A stretch of DNA of 64,000 bases from Lacihabitans sp. LS3-19 (GCF_024343575.1 NZ_RJUA01000003.1:248001-312000), one strand, 5' to 3'. Positions 36,800 to 46,622 are shown, counted from the first letter of the stretch. Numbers and translations: made by a program. Notes: generated from the letters alone by a model not told the origin.

Positions 36800-37588
36800 T
36801 TATGAAATTGTAATATCTTTCGGCATATTTCGGCCAATCATCGGAAACTGCTCCATGTCAAAAACCTGACTGCTAACTGGCCCACATTCATCACTCATGA
36901 TAAAAACTGCCATTGCGGCCATTTCTTCAGGTTTAAAAATTCTTCCAGAAGGTGCAAAGAAATCGGAAATGTCTTCGTACCAATTTTCTTTCATTCCTTG
37001 TTCTTTCTTATTCAGTTTTTCTTTTTCTGTCAAGACCCAGCCTGGATTTATTTGGTTGACTCTTATGCCTTTTTGCCTAAAAAGCGAATCTCCCAAATTT
37101 CTGGTTAAGGTCATTAAAGCTCCTTTGGATACACTGTATGCCATTAGATGTGGTTCTCCTCCCCATGCATTTATCGACCCAATATTCAGTATATTTCCTT
37201 TGGTTTTGGCAAGTTCATTAACAGAAGCTTGTGCCAAAGCAAACGGAGCAATTGTATTTACGGCCAACATTCTTTCGAAAAAAGCAACAGTTGTATTCAG
37301 AATATCAGATTGTGCTATAAATGCTGCATTGTTTACTATTCCATCTAATTTCCCAAACTTTTCAACAGCTTTGTCTACCAATTTTTTTGGAATTTCCGCA
37401 TGCGTAATATCTCCAATTTCCAAAGTTGCATTATCTTCACCAAGTGAATGAATAAGTTTTTGACCTTCTTCTTTTTCCAATCCATTAATCACTACTTTAG
37501 CCCCTTCTTCCACACATTTTTGGGCAATGCACTTGCCAATGCCAGTACAAGCACCTGTGATGATAATTACTTTGTTTTCAAGTCGCAT
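36800..37588 (-). CDS. Short-chain dehydrogenase/reductase (SDR)
   Basis: This 262-residue classical SDR has the cofactor motif IITGACTGIGKCIA (the usual TGxxxGIG), the NNA motif (GIVNNAAFI) and catalytic Ser in INIGSIN-like sequence with YSVSK as the YxxxK pair. Residues after 190 (RVNQINPGWVLTEKEK) are also typical. NAD(P)-dependent oxidation of a sugar or polyol hydroxyl is predicted. The start is 2 bases from the stop of the alcohol dehydrogenase gene, indicating tight co-translation. Confidence 0.9.
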   Translation of the reverse strand: MRLENKVIIITGACTGIGKCIAQKCVEEGAKVVINGLEKEEGQKLIHSLGEDNATLEIGDITHAEIPKKLVDKAVEKFGKLDGIVNNAAFIAQSDILNTTVAFFERMLAVNTIAPFALAQASVNELAKTKGNILNIGSINAWGGEPHLMAYSVSKGALMTLTRNLGDSLFRQKGIRVNQINPGWVLTEKEKLNKKEQGMKENWYEDISDFFAPSGRIFKPEEMAAMAVFIMSDECGPVSSQVFDMEQFPMIGRNMPKDITIS

Positions 37589-37590
37589 TT

Positions 37591-38616
37591 TTAAGCAGGT
37601 TTAAGTACGCTTTTTACTACTTTTCCACTATGCATTTGTTCGAAAGCCTCATGCCAATCTAAAACAGACCAAACACCACCAATAATAGGTTTTACGTCCA
37701 ATTGCCCACTAGACATTAGCAATAATACTTTTTCCCAAATCGGCCAATTGTGGCTAAAACTGCCTTGCAATGTGACATTTTTCTGAACCAAAGGATCAAG
37801 CGATATACCTAGTGGCTGAGGTCCCCAACCTACTTTAGTAATATGCCCATTCGGTCTAACCAATTGTAATGCCATTTTCATTGTAGCACTTACGCCTGCT
37901 GCATCTATTATTACATCAGCACCGAGTCCGTCTTGCTTCATCGCCCATTCTGTTGCATCACCTATTATGCCTTCGCATCCGTATTGTTTGGCTATTTCAA
38001 GGCGACCTCTATCGTTTTCTAGACCAACTACTGCCACTTGTCCGCCACAAAGTTTTGCCATCACGGCACAAAGAATTCCAATTGTGCCTGGGCCTAAAAC
38101 GATAACTCTGTCACCTGGTTTTATATGAGAATTCATCACTACCGCATTGTAAGCTACCGAGCAAGGTTCAGTTAAACAAGCTTGCTCAAATGGAAGATTG
38201 TCCGGAACAGTATGAAGGCAGCGAGCTGGCACTTTTACAAAACGCGTCATTGCCCCGTTTACTCCATATCCAAAGCCCTTGCGACTTGGGTCAAGATTAT
38301 AAAGACCTTGGCGGGACATTGGGCTTGATGCATTTATGATGGCTGCGGTTTCGCTTACAACTCTGTCACCTTCTTTCCAGCCTTGGACTCTTGAGCCTAG
38401 CTCTACAATATGTCCACCAAATTCATGGCCCAAAACCACAGGATAATTTACTGACCAACTGTGGTCAGATGTCCATTGATGGAGGTCGCTACCGCAAACA
38501 CCAACATTTGCCACTTCGAGTAAAATATCGTCTTCGCCTATACTAGGCTTTTCAATTTCTCTTATTTCAACACTTCCTTTTTCTATTGAAAAATTTACAA
38601 CTGCAGGGTTTTTCAT
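37591..38616 (-). CDS. MDR-type alcohol/polyol dehydrogenase lacking structural-zinc cysteines
   Basis: This 341-residue medium-chain dehydrogenase has the catalytic-zinc motif GVCGSDLHQW, the GHEFGGHIVELG motif and the Rossmann motif VLGPGTIGILCAV. In polyol, threonine and alcohol dehydrogenases the segment after GDRVV normally holds four cysteines that bind a structural zinc and ends with the NLC pattern. Here that segment (SPMSRQGLYNLDPSRKGFG) has no cysteine, so the structural zinc site is absent. Catalysis through one zinc is still expected. It lies between the HPS-like gene (15 bases) and the SDR gene (2 bases), so it very likely acts on a related sugar intermediate. Confidence 0.88.
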   Translation of the reverse strand: MKNPAVVNFSIEKGSVEIREIEKPSIGEDDILLEVANVGVCGSDLHQWTSDHSWSVNYPVVLGHEFGGHIVELGSRVQGWKEGDRVVSETAAIINASSPMSRQGLYNLDPSRKGFGYGVNGAMTRFVKVPARCLHTVPDNLPFEQACLTEPCSVAYNAVVMNSHIKPGDRVIVLGPGTIGILCAVMAKLCGGQVAVVGLENDRGRLEIAKQYGCEGIIGDATEWAMKQDGLGADVIIDAAGVSATMKMALQLVRPNGHITKVGWGPQPLGISLDPLVQKNVTLQGSFSHNWPIWEKVLLLMSSGQLDVKPIIGGVWSVLDWHEAFEQMHSGKVVKSVLKPA

Positions 38617-38631
38617 TTTAGCTTGATATTT

Positions 38632-39324
38632 TTAAACATCGCCATAGGCATGTATTTTTTCACAAATAAGTCTTAAAGAGCTTTCTAAATCACCATCGGC
38701 TGTTTTAAATGAATCGGCGTCAATTGTAAGTGGAGCTCCTAAAACCACAAGTGGTGCTCCATAAGCCGGACACTGTATGGCTTGTTCCAAACTCAAACCT
38801 CCCACAGCTTGCACTGGTACTTTTACAGCATTTACTACCTCTCTTAATTGATCCAATGGACTGGGCATTCTTTGTCCTTTTGCTGCTATTCCTCTCCGTT
38901 CGTCGTAACCGATGTGGTGAATTACAAAGTCGCAGCCAAGGTCTTCCAACCATTTGGCACCTGCTACCATATCGGGGCAACCTAGATTGTCTCCCATAAC
39001 TTTAATGCCGTAATCTTTGCCTGCTTGTACTACTACTTTGATGGTTTCTTCATGAGCTCGAGCCATTACAACTAAGTGTGTTGCACCAGCTTTGGTCATC
39101 ATTTCGGCTTCTAGATAGCCGCCGTCCATGGTTTTTAGGTCAGCTACGATAGGTACATTTGGGAAAGCCTCTCTGAGTTTTCGAACGCCGTGCAGACCTT
39201 CGGCTAAAATGAGTGGAGTGCCAGCTTCAAGCCAATCCACACCTGCTCGCATGGCCATGGCGGCCGTTTCTAAAGCCTCATCAATATTGGTAAGGTCCAA
39301 AGAGATTTGAACTATTGGTTTCAT
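38632..39324 (-). CDS. HPS/KGPDC-like (OMP decarboxylase superfamily) protein
   Basis: This 230-residue TIM-barrel protein has the superfamily signature VADLKTMDGG (D-x-K-x-x-D), and IHHIGYDERR and a phosphate-type loop VGGLSLEQA downstream. The superfamily contains 3-hexulose-6-phosphate synthase and 3-keto-L-gulonate-6-phosphate decarboxylase. The sequence resembles the HPS side in DLKTMD, but no phosphohexulose isomerase (SIS domain) is encoded nearby, so a ribulose monophosphate formaldehyde pathway is not supported. It is the first gene of a five-gene run with an MDR and an SDR dehydrogenase, an isomerase and a Gfo/Idh/MocA enzyme. Aldol cleavage or decarboxylation of an oxidised sugar would fit; no sugar kinase is in the run. 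Confidence 0.82.
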   Translation of the reverse strand: MKPIVQISLDLTNIDEALETAAMAMRAGVDWLEAGTPLILAEGLHGVRKLREAFPNVPIVADLKTMDGGYLEAEMMTKAGATHLVVMARAHEETIKVVVQAGKDYGIKVMGDNLGCPDMVAGAKWLEDLGCDFVIHHIGYDERRGIAAKGQRMPSPLDQLREVVNAVKVPVQAVGGLSLEQAIQCPAYGAPLVVLGAPLTIDADSFKTADGDLESSLRLICEKIHAYGDV

Positions 39325-39583
39325 ACTTTTTTTAAGGTTGAAAAAATGAATTGCCTATTCAAATGGTCTTTATTACTATTTGATTTCTTTGAAAAAATAC
39401 TATTTCATTTTTGATAAAATTAATAATATTTTTTAATAATATAGTTTTGTTTCAGACGAAATATTTGAGAAGGGAGATGAAAATGTAAAAATATTTTTAG
39501 GTAATCCTAAAAAATGACCTTAATGGTTGATTTCTAGATAAAATGTAGATTTGAAAGATAGTATTGATAGCAAAAAAGTATAT

Positions 39584-40360
39584 TTATTTCAATTTTATGA
39601 GTGGGTGATTTAGTCCATTTACCACATTTTTTACAACCGTGTATTTATTTATGCTTTCAAAAAGTTGGGTAAGGGTCTTATAACCATAGGATCTCGGGTC
39701 AAAACTTGGGTCTATTTTACGCAATGATGTACCTACTTTCGAAATCAAAGTTTCTTCGTCTTCACTAATGGCTATTTCGAAAGCTTTGTCAATCAAACGC
39801 ATATTTAGTTTTTGTGATTCCCTTGCTGGGGTTTCAGTTTTTGGTACGGTTTTCTTTTCAGTTAAATTACTTTTTCGAGAAGTTTTCCTAATTTCAGTTG
39901 GAGCAATTAAGGATGGTAGCTCTGGCAATAGGTTTTCAGTAAAAGTGAATATTTCGCAAGATTGGACGAAGGCGATTGGGGTAGTTCTTTGGCCAATTCC
40001 CATCACAAAAAGACCTTCTTCTCTTATTCTTTTGGCCAACCCTGTATAGTCGCTGTCGCTTGAGACTATGCAAAAACCATCAACTGTCTTGCTGTGCAGC
40101 ACATCCATAGCATCTATAATCAATGAGCTATCCGTTGAGTTTTTACCTGTAGTATAGGAGAATTTCTGAATCGGGTTTATAGAAAATTGATTGATAAGTT
40201 CTTTCCAGCTGTTCATCTGAGGAGTGGTCCAGTCACCATAAATTCTCCGAATAGTGGCTTTTCCATATTTAGAAACTTCCTCAAGAATTTCCTTGATGAT
40301 TTTGGCTTGGGCATTGTCACCATCTATTAGTACAGCTATATTAAACTTATTTTCGCTCAT
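39584..40360 (-). CDS. NYN-domain (LabA/DUF88) putative RNase with C-terminal OST-HTH/LOTUS domain
   Basis: This 258-residue protein has an N-terminal NYN (PIN-like) nuclease domain (about 5-145) with acidic active-site positions in VLIDGDNAQ, SSLIIDAMD and IVSSDSDYTGLAKRI, then a Lys/Thr-rich linker and an OST-HTH/LOTUS domain (about 185-258) ending with the fold's SYGYKTLTQLFES. The combination is known in many bacteria and, in eukaryotes, among RNA-granule proteins; LOTUS domains bind RNA (including G-quadruplex RNA) or helicases. It is probably a cytoplasmic RNase acting on RNA. Downstream of dnaB on the same strand but behind a terminator, so probably separately expressed. Confidence 0.88.
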   Translation of the reverse strand: MSENKFNIAVLIDGDNAQAKIIKEILEEVSKYGKATIRRIYGDWTTPQMNSWKELINQFSINPIQKFSYTTGKNSTDSSLIIDAMDVLHSKTVDGFCIVSSDSDYTGLAKRIREEGLFVMGIGQRTTPIAFVQSCEIFTFTENLLPELPSLIAPTEIRKTSRKSNLTEKKTVPKTETPARESQKLNMRLIDKAFEIAISEDEETLISKVGTSLRKIDPSFDPRSYGYKTLTQLFESINKYTVVKNVVNGLNHPLIKLK

Positions 40361-40449
40361 AAAGAATTTTTTGTTTTATAAAGATAGGAAACGGTTTGTG
40401 AAATAATAAAAGAATCTGTTCTAAATACTTGATTTTTTGATGTTGGATG

Positions 40450-40488
40450 AAACAAAAAATGCGAGATTCTGGCCGAATATCGCATTTT
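40450..40488 (-). terminator. Terminator of the tamB-dnaB operon
   Basis: AAAATGCGA (40456-40464) and TCGCATTTT (40480-40488) form a perfect 9-bp stem, extended by ATTC/GAAT after one mismatch, and on the minus strand run into TTTTTTGTTT. It lies 22 bases after the dnaB stop. Confidence 0.8.
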
Positions 40489-40509
40489 CTTTCAGATTTG
40501 AAACTTTAA

Positions 40510-41976
40510 TTACAAATCATTTGCCTTACTACCCATAATCTTATTACCGCTAATTTCTTCATATTTGTCTTGCGAAACAGTAAATCCATCAAATTCGGTG
40601 AATCTTGTATATTTTCCTATAAATCTGAGGTTCACACTATCCACAGATCCGCTTCGGTTTTTGGCAATGATAACCTCAGCCATGCCTTTGGTGCTCTCAC
40701 CTGTTTCGGTTTCTGTAATTTGGTAATATTCAGGACGATAAAGGAACATTACAACGTCGGCATCTTGCTCAATCGAACCCGATTCCCTCAAATCCGATAG
40801 TTGTGGTCGTTTGTCCCCAGCTCTGGTTTCTACTGATCTACTTAGCTGCGAAAGTGCAATTACTGGGATATTTAATTCTTTTGCTATCGTTTTTAATGAA
40901 CGCGAAATAGCAGCAATTTCTTGCTCACGATTCATACCTCCTTTGCCGTTTCCTGCAGTCATTAATTGCAAGTAGTCAACTATTAACAGTTTGATATTAT
41001 GAAATGCCTTTAATCTTCTCGCTTTGGTTCGTAGCTCCAAAACGGATAAGGCAGGGGTATCATCAATATATATCGGTGCAGTAGCCAAATTGTTTAATCT
41101 AGAGTGCAAGGCGTGCCAATCTTCGGTTTCTAAATCTCCTTTTCTTAATTTTTGAGAATCGATTTCGGCTTCGGCTGATATTAAACGTAGCATAACCTGC
41201 TGACTACTCATTTCCAATGAAAATAAAGCTACAGGCATTTTGAAGTCTATGGACGCATTTCTTAGAGCCGAAACCACAAATGCAGTTTTGCCCATACCGG
41301 GTCTAGCCGCAATGATAATTAACTCAGTATTGTGCCATCCGCCAGTAACTCTGTCCAATGATGGAAAACCAGAAGGAACACTAGCAGATCCACCGTCTTT
41401 TTCCTCTTTATTTTTGATTTCCTGAATGGTTTTTTGAACCACTGTCTGCAAATCAGGGATGTTTTTATTTAGATTTCCTTCCTGTATTTCTCTAAGATTT
41501 TGTTCAGTAGCGTCCAACAAGTTAAAGACGTCGGTTGTATCTTCATAAGCTTTGGTAACTACATCGCCCATGATTTTTACTATGTTTCTACGAATAGCAT
41601 ACTGCACAATTATTCGGGCATCTTGCTCAATATGCGTAGAAATAGACTTTGAAGTTATCCTTGCCAAATAGGCAGCTCCGCCTATAAACTCTAGCTCACC
41701 GCTCAAGCGTAATTGGTTGCTAACAGTCAATAAATCAACGGGTTCTGATTTTCCAAATAACATCAAGATGGCTTGATAGATAGCTTCATGTTTTTCTGAA
41801 ATAAAACTATCGGACTTTAAAACATCAATTACGGCAGTCAAGGCATCCTTTTCTTTAATAACGCCACCCAAAACCGCTGCTTCTAATTCTATAATATGTG
41901 AAGACTGCTGAAAATCAAAGATTTGCTCAGGGTTTCTTTTTGTCTTCTCAGGAAATCTTCTTCTTTGTTGTTTCAT
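40510..41976 (-). CDS. dnaB: Replicative DNA helicase DnaB
   Basis: This 488-residue hexameric helicase unwinds DNA at the replication fork. The N-terminal helical collar (about 25-130) begins with the typical ELEAAVLGGVI, and the RecA-like C-terminal domain carries Walker A ARPGMGKTAFV, Walker B LLIVDYLQLM, the SLEMS motif and RESGSIEQDAD with the arginine-finger region. No intein or insertion is seen. The ATG overlaps the tamB stop by 4 bases, an unusual pairing of a replication gene with an envelope gene that may simply reflect operon assembly in this lineage. A terminator follows. Confidence 0.96.
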   Translation of the reverse strand: MKQQRRRFPEKTKRNPEQIFDFQQSSHIIELEAAVLGGVIKEKDALTAVIDVLKSDSFISEKHEAIYQAILMLFGKSEPVDLLTVSNQLRLSGELEFIGGAAYLARITSKSISTHIEQDARIIVQYAIRRNIVKIMGDVVTKAYEDTTDVFNLLDATEQNLREIQEGNLNKNIPDLQTVVQKTIQEIKNKEEKDGGSASVPSGFPSLDRVTGGWHNTELIIIAARPGMGKTAFVVSALRNASIDFKMPVALFSLEMSSQQVMLRLISAEAEIDSQKLRKGDLETEDWHALHSRLNNLATAPIYIDDTPALSVLELRTKARRLKAFHNIKLLIVDYLQLMTAGNGKGGMNREQEIAAISRSLKTIAKELNIPVIALSQLSRSVETRAGDKRPQLSDLRESGSIEQDADVVMFLYRPEYYQITETETGESTKGMAEVIIAKNRSGSVDSVNLRFIGKYTRFTEFDGFTVSQDKYEEISGNKIMGSKANDL

Positions 41977-44900
41977 TTTATAAATTTACTGCCAATTGAG
42001 TCTACTTTTACCATAGAGACTTCATCTTTTTTACCTACACCTATCGGAAATGTTTTATCTTTTTTGTTTAAAAATGAATTGAAGTTTCGTGAAATAATGA
42101 AATTTCCACCTGAAACCACTACATTTCCAGTAGATGAAAATATGTAATAATTAGTTGGTACACTTCTGGAAAACAGCCTAAATTTATACTCACCATCTTG
42201 TGAAAGATTATATTCTATCTCGCCACCTACAGAAAGTTGACCCGTTGTGTTGGCATTTATGTTGTTTTCTAAACTATTTATAAATGAGCTTTTTCCACTA
42301 AGTTTAATTCGATTATTCAAAAATCTATAACTGAAATTAAACTGCATATTGTTAAGAACATTGGTTCGGAAATCGCCAAATTGAACTCCAAGCTCCAAAT
42401 TTGGATTGAGTTTGCTAGCCAAATTCCCAATTTGATTAGAAAGCAAATTGCTCACGTTGTCAATCAAAAATTGTTGGGTTATTGCATCAGTTATATTATC
42501 AGGAAATATCTCGTTAAAAACTAAAATGCTTGAGACGTTTCGACTTACTAATTGTTCGTCATTTCTGAGTTTCTGTTCGAAACTCAAAAGGTCTGTTTGT
42601 CCATCATATGGTATTTGTTTTAAGTCGAAGTTTACGTCATAATTGATAGTTGGTGTCATCAATCTGTTGGTTAATAATACACTAACATTTACGGGATATC
42701 TGGTAGAAGTTCTTGATAATACTTGAGATACCGAGCTTGGAATTAGGATATTAGCAGTATAATTCGCTTTCATATCTAAAGTAGCTTCGTATGGGTCACC
42801 TGTCCATGTAATTCGGCTTCCATCTACAATGTTGAACTTTCGAAGAGAAGCCAGGTTTTGGAAACTAAAATTATACTTGCCGCTTCTGACTACAAATGGA
42901 CCATTGATAGCAAAATCACCTCGGGTATCATACAAAATACTCAAACGTCCATCACCAAATACATTTAAAATGTCATTATTAGTTCTGTCAAATATTATTT
43001 CACATTCGGCATCAGGCGTAAAAATTATGTTAAAAGCTAGTTTTACGCCACCAGTTTTTATTTTTGGAATTATTTTTTTTAAGACTTGATTGGTGTCTAT
43101 TTTTTCGTTTTTCTTTAGAAAAGGAATGCCCTCTTGTTTCAAATCTATCTCCTTACCACTATCCATCGGAATAGTGATTTTGGTGTTTGGTTTGCTGGTA
43201 AGATTACCTGTTATGGTGATGTTTTCGAAGTCGCCTGTCACCTGCACATCTCCTCCAGCAAAGGCTGTTCCGTAGAAAACATCATTGTCAAATGATTTTA
43301 GATTCAGTATTTTAAATCCTTGGTTACCATTGATTACTGCGGAAAGTCCAACCATGAAATTACCCGAACCACCATTGTAAATTCCTCCTTTAATTATGGC
43401 TGTATTTCCATTTTCTTGGGCATCTCTTACCGTAATTCCCTCAGGACTGGTTATAAACCCTTCCTCATTCAATAAAATTTTATCATCAAAATATAGCGAA
43501 GTCCCAGAAGAGGCTATCTTTATGGAGGCATCAGATACATCCAGAGCTCCTTTAAAAATCGGATCTAGTGGTTTACCATATATCTCTATATCTCCTTCTG
43601 CCTTGCCTGTCATATTGGTAAAAACTCCACCAAGCATATTTTCAAACATCGCTAATTGAAGATTTCTTATTCTAGCATTAAGGTACATCGGATTTGCTTG
43701 CTTATTCGGGTCATAATATCCACTTACTCTAAATATTTCTTCGAATGACCTAAAAACACTTCCATTTATTTTTAAATTATTAGCGAGGTTATCCCAGTTT
43801 GCTTCTGTGGTAACTGTGCCAATTAAACTGTTTTGATAATTTAAGTTTTCTATATGTAAATTACTTGTAAATAAGGGGTTTTTGTAATAATCCCTGAGTC
43901 TAAGCTCGCCATTGGCTATACCTTTTAGGTTTACGTTTGTAAAAGGTTTTAATGTCACAAGATCAAAGTTTTGTACTGATAGGATTGATTCCTGATTCGG
44001 GTTGTTAGAGACAATCCCATTAAGTTTTACGATTTGTTTGTTGTTAGAAAGTTTAAGGTCATTAAATATAATCTGATTTTCTAAAACATTGATGAGGTTG
44101 TTTTCCGAAAAAGTCCATTTGTTTTCTAATACAAATACTTGGCTGTTTTTAGGATTAAATCTTATATCAAAACCCTGTGGTGTAAAGTGGATATCTCCAA
44201 AAAGTTCGATTTTGCTATCATTGCTTTCTTGGTCAATTGAAGCATCAAAATTGATTTTATTTCCATCGCCCCAATACGCATTTGTGAGCAAATTTTCAGT
44301 CTTAAGCCCGTTCCTCATTTTCTGACTTTTTGAGTTTAGAATAAAGGAAGTTAATACTTCTGCTGAATTGGCGTACTTAGAGGTGTTGAAATCCACATCT
44401 GTGGTGTAGAACTGATTTCCTTTATAGTTAACTGTATCGAGTTTTCCTTCCATCGTAAATTCTGTAGTGGCTCTTGAGGAGAATTTTCCTTTTAAATTTG
44501 ATCCAGCGTTTACCAGAATATTAGGCTCAAAAAAACCGAAGAAGCGTTTTGTGTCTTTGAAAAACAGTTGATAATTGGCTTGATAAGGCTCTTTTTCAGC
44601 TAAAATGGTTTTGTTTTTTTCTTTGTAATAATTAGTTCTTTGTTCTTCAGTATCTTCAAAATATAGTAGATATTCTTTCCAAAGCGTGGAGGCATCTTTA
44701 ATGATTTTGCTCGGGACAAAATTTCCATTTACGTAGATATTGAAAAATTCCGAAACCATTGAAAAGCGACGTTGGTTTTCTGAAATTCCAGAATTGAAAT
44801 ACAAAGAATCAATAGCCAAAGAATGAGAAGGGTCTTCAAAAACAGTATTTGTAAATCTAGCCCTTCCAACCCAATCATCAAGTTTGTTTCCTATAAAATC

Positions 44901-46622
44901 AAAGTTGATTGTAGACTTTAATTTCAAATCTTCATTGGTAAATCCCAAAGTTTTCAAGTTTGCATTCTCTAGTAAGCCTTTTATCTTGAAAGTATTAAGT
45001 TCTTTGTTGAAATCTACTTTTCCTTCTACTTGTGCTATTAAGTTGGGGTCTTTTATTTCTAAATACCCATCAAAAATAGATTGACCAAGATTGCCATCTA
45101 CAACCAAATTTTTATAAGTATAGCCATTATATGCTATTTCAGAAACAACTCCGTCCAAATCCAAAGAGGCATCTTTGATGGTAAACCCTTTTCCTTTTAT
45201 TTTGCCATCAAAAGTAAAAGTTTGCAGTTTGGGTTCGTCAAATAATTTTCCAAGATTCAATTGGTTCATGTGAAATTCTCCTCCATAGTTTGAGTTTTCA
45301 CCTGCTTTTACTTCCATATCTCCACTTATTTTGCCTAAAGTCGCCGAGGAGAGTTCCGAGTTAGTTTTGAAGTCATTATAAAAACCTGAAAATGTACCTT
45401 TTAAGTTAAGTTGTTCTATTTTATTTATATATCCTTGATAGTCAGCATTTGCACTGTATTGGCTAACGTCTTTAGCGAGTAATATAGATGGTTTAAGGTT
45501 TATGGTTGTATTGGTTTGTCTTAAGTTAGGAAATCCTTTAAAGTTTACATCGCCTGCCAAATTGGAGCCGGCCCCAAACTTCAGATCAAATTCTTTGAAA
45601 TTTAAATCTACATATAGACCATCCATTTTAGCATTGAGCATATATCTTTCGTTGTAGGCATACATTTCAGGAGCAAACCTGCCTAAATCTTGAGCATCGA
45701 AAATGGCGTTTTTTAGGTCTGCTTTCATTTTTACTTTATGGTAAAAATCGTCAAAAGCAGCAGGCCTTTCATAATAGAAATGAAGTTTGTTTCCTATATA
45801 GGAGTTGTTTATATATGCTGAAAGGTTATCCAAAAGCATAGCATTATAACAATATAAGAAGTCTGTTTTTATATCTTTTATTTGTAAATCACTTTTTAAG
45901 TCTATTCCCGTCAGACTTGTGGTTCTGAAAGCTACAGTATCTCCCAATATTAATACATTTTCAAGATTGGCATTAATTTTATCAAATCTAAAATTGTATA
46001 AATCGAATGTTTTATCTGGAAAAAGTGCTTTTCTGCCATCAGTTAGACTTACATTTCCATTTGTGATATATGCGTTGTCAATAGTGAATGGCTTGTTTTG
46101 ATTCGGAATTGATTTTTTACTCGGATCTTTTGACATATTTTGAACTTTTGCAATCCAATAGTCAATATTTAATTTTCCTTTTTTATCTTTTATAAGTCTT
46201 ACCTCTGGATTTTTGAGCAAAACATAATCGAGGTTATTATCAAATTTGAAAAAATTGTTAAAATCTAAAGTGATTTTTGGCATATAGTATTTACCAAAAC
46301 TTAATTTAAAAAGATTGTCTGTGCTAAAATTGAAATTAGTTTTGCAGTTTATATACAATTCTCTAACAAAAATCATATTTCTGCCTTCGAGGTCTTTGAT
46401 ATTTACATCTTCAAATGTAATCTCATCAATCCAAGTTATTCTGGCTTGAGAAACCGATACACTTCCTCCAAGTTTTTTACTTAGCCATTCAGTGCCTTTT
46501 TGGGTTATATTTGTCTGTACTTCAGGAAGTTGAAGAGAATAGTAAGCCAATACTCCTATACTAAAAATCACAAGCAAAAGTATGCCGATGAGTTTTATAA
46601 ATATGTTAAGAATTCGCTTCAA
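41973..46622 (-). CDS. tamB: TamB-like translocation/assembly module protein (DUF490)
   Basis: This 1549-residue protein has an N-terminal membrane anchor (IFIKLIGILLLVIFSIGVLAY split by few polar residues), then an AsmA-like N-terminal part, a long repetitive beta-helix-like body and a C-terminal DUF490 domain (GNLTSKPNTKITIP, SILVFNEIFPDN, QIGNLASKLNPNLELGVQFG). TamB proteins span the periplasm, supporting outer-membrane protein assembly and lipid transport with a BamA-like partner, which is not encoded here. Length is near the upper range but usual for Bacteroidota. It is divergent from tsaD and coupled to dnaB by a 4-base overlap. Confidence 0.92.
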   Translation of the reverse strand: MKRILNIFIKLIGILLLVIFSIGVLAYYSLQLPEVQTNITQKGTEWLSKKLGGSVSVSQARITWIDEITFEDVNIKDLEGRNMIFVRELYINCKTNFNFSTDNLFKLSFGKYYMPKITLDFNNFFKFDNNLDYVLLKNPEVRLIKDKKGKLNIDYWIAKVQNMSKDPSKKSIPNQNKPFTIDNAYITNGNVSLTDGRKALFPDKTFDLYNFRFDKINANLENVLILGDTVAFRTTSLTGIDLKSDLQIKDIKTDFLYCYNAMLLDNLSAYINNSYIGNKLHFYYERPAAFDDFYHKVKMKADLKNAIFDAQDLGRFAPEMYAYNERYMLNAKMDGLYVDLNFKEFDLKFGAGSNLAGDVNFKGFPNLRQTNTTINLKPSILLAKDVSQYSANADYQGYINKIEQLNLKGTFSGFYNDFKTNSELSSATLGKISGDMEVKAGENSNYGGEFHMNQLNLGKLFDEPKLQTFTFDGKIKGKGFTIKDASLDLDGVVSEIAYNGYTYKNLVVDGNLGQSIFDGYLEIKDPNLIAQVEGKVDFNKELNTFKIKGLLENANLKTLGFTNEDLKLKSTINFDFIGNKLDDWVGRARFTNTVFEDPSHSLAIDSLYFNSGISENQRRFSMVSEFFNIYVNGNFVPSKIIKDASTLWKEYLLYFEDTEEQRTNYYKEKNKTILAEKEPYQANYQLFFKDTKRFFGFFEPNILVNAGSNLKGKFSSRATTEFTMEGKLDTVNYKGNQFYTTDVDFNTSKYANSAEVLTSFILNSKSQKMRNGLKTENLLTNAYWGDGNKINFDASIDQESNDSKIELFGDIHFTPQGFDIRFNPKNSQVFVLENKWTFSENNLINVLENQIIFNDLKLSNNKQIVKLNGIVSNNPNQESILSVQNFDLVTLKPFTNVNLKGIANGELRLRDYYKNPLFTSNLHIENLNYQNSLIGTVTTEANWDNLANNLKINGSVFRSFEEIFRVSGYYDPNKQANPMYLNARIRNLQLAMFENMLGGVFTNMTGKAEGDIEIYGKPLDPIFKGALDVSDASIKIASSGTSLYFDDKILLNEEGFITSPEGITVRDAQENGNTAIIKGGIYNGGSGNFMVGLSAVINGNQGFKILNLKSFDNDVFYGTAFAGGDVQVTGDFENITITGNLTSKPNTKITIPMDSGKEIDLKQEGIPFLKKNEKIDTNQVLKKIIPKIKTGGVKLAFNIIFTPDAECEIIFDRTNNDILNVFGDGRLSILYDTRGDFAINGPFVVRSGKYNFSFQNLASLRKFNIVDGSRITWTGDPYEATLDMKANYTANILIPSSVSQVLSRTSTRYPVNVSVLLTNRLMTPTINYDVNFDLKQIPYDGQTDLLSFEQKLRNDEQLVSRNVSSILVFNEIFPDNITDAITQQFLIDNVSNLLSNQIGNLASKLNPNLELGVQFGDFRTNVLNNMQFNFSYRFLNNRIKLSGKSSFINSLENNINANTTGQLSVGGEIEYNLSQDGEYKFRLFSRSVPTNYYIFSSTGNVVVSGGNFIISRNFNSFLNKKDKTFPIGVGKKDEVSMVKVDSIGSKFIK

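Noticed and set aside
38632-39324. Ribulose monophosphate formaldehyde fixation by the HPS-like protein
   Set aside because: No phosphohexulose isomerase is encoded nearby and all neighbours are oxidoreductases or sugar isomerases.
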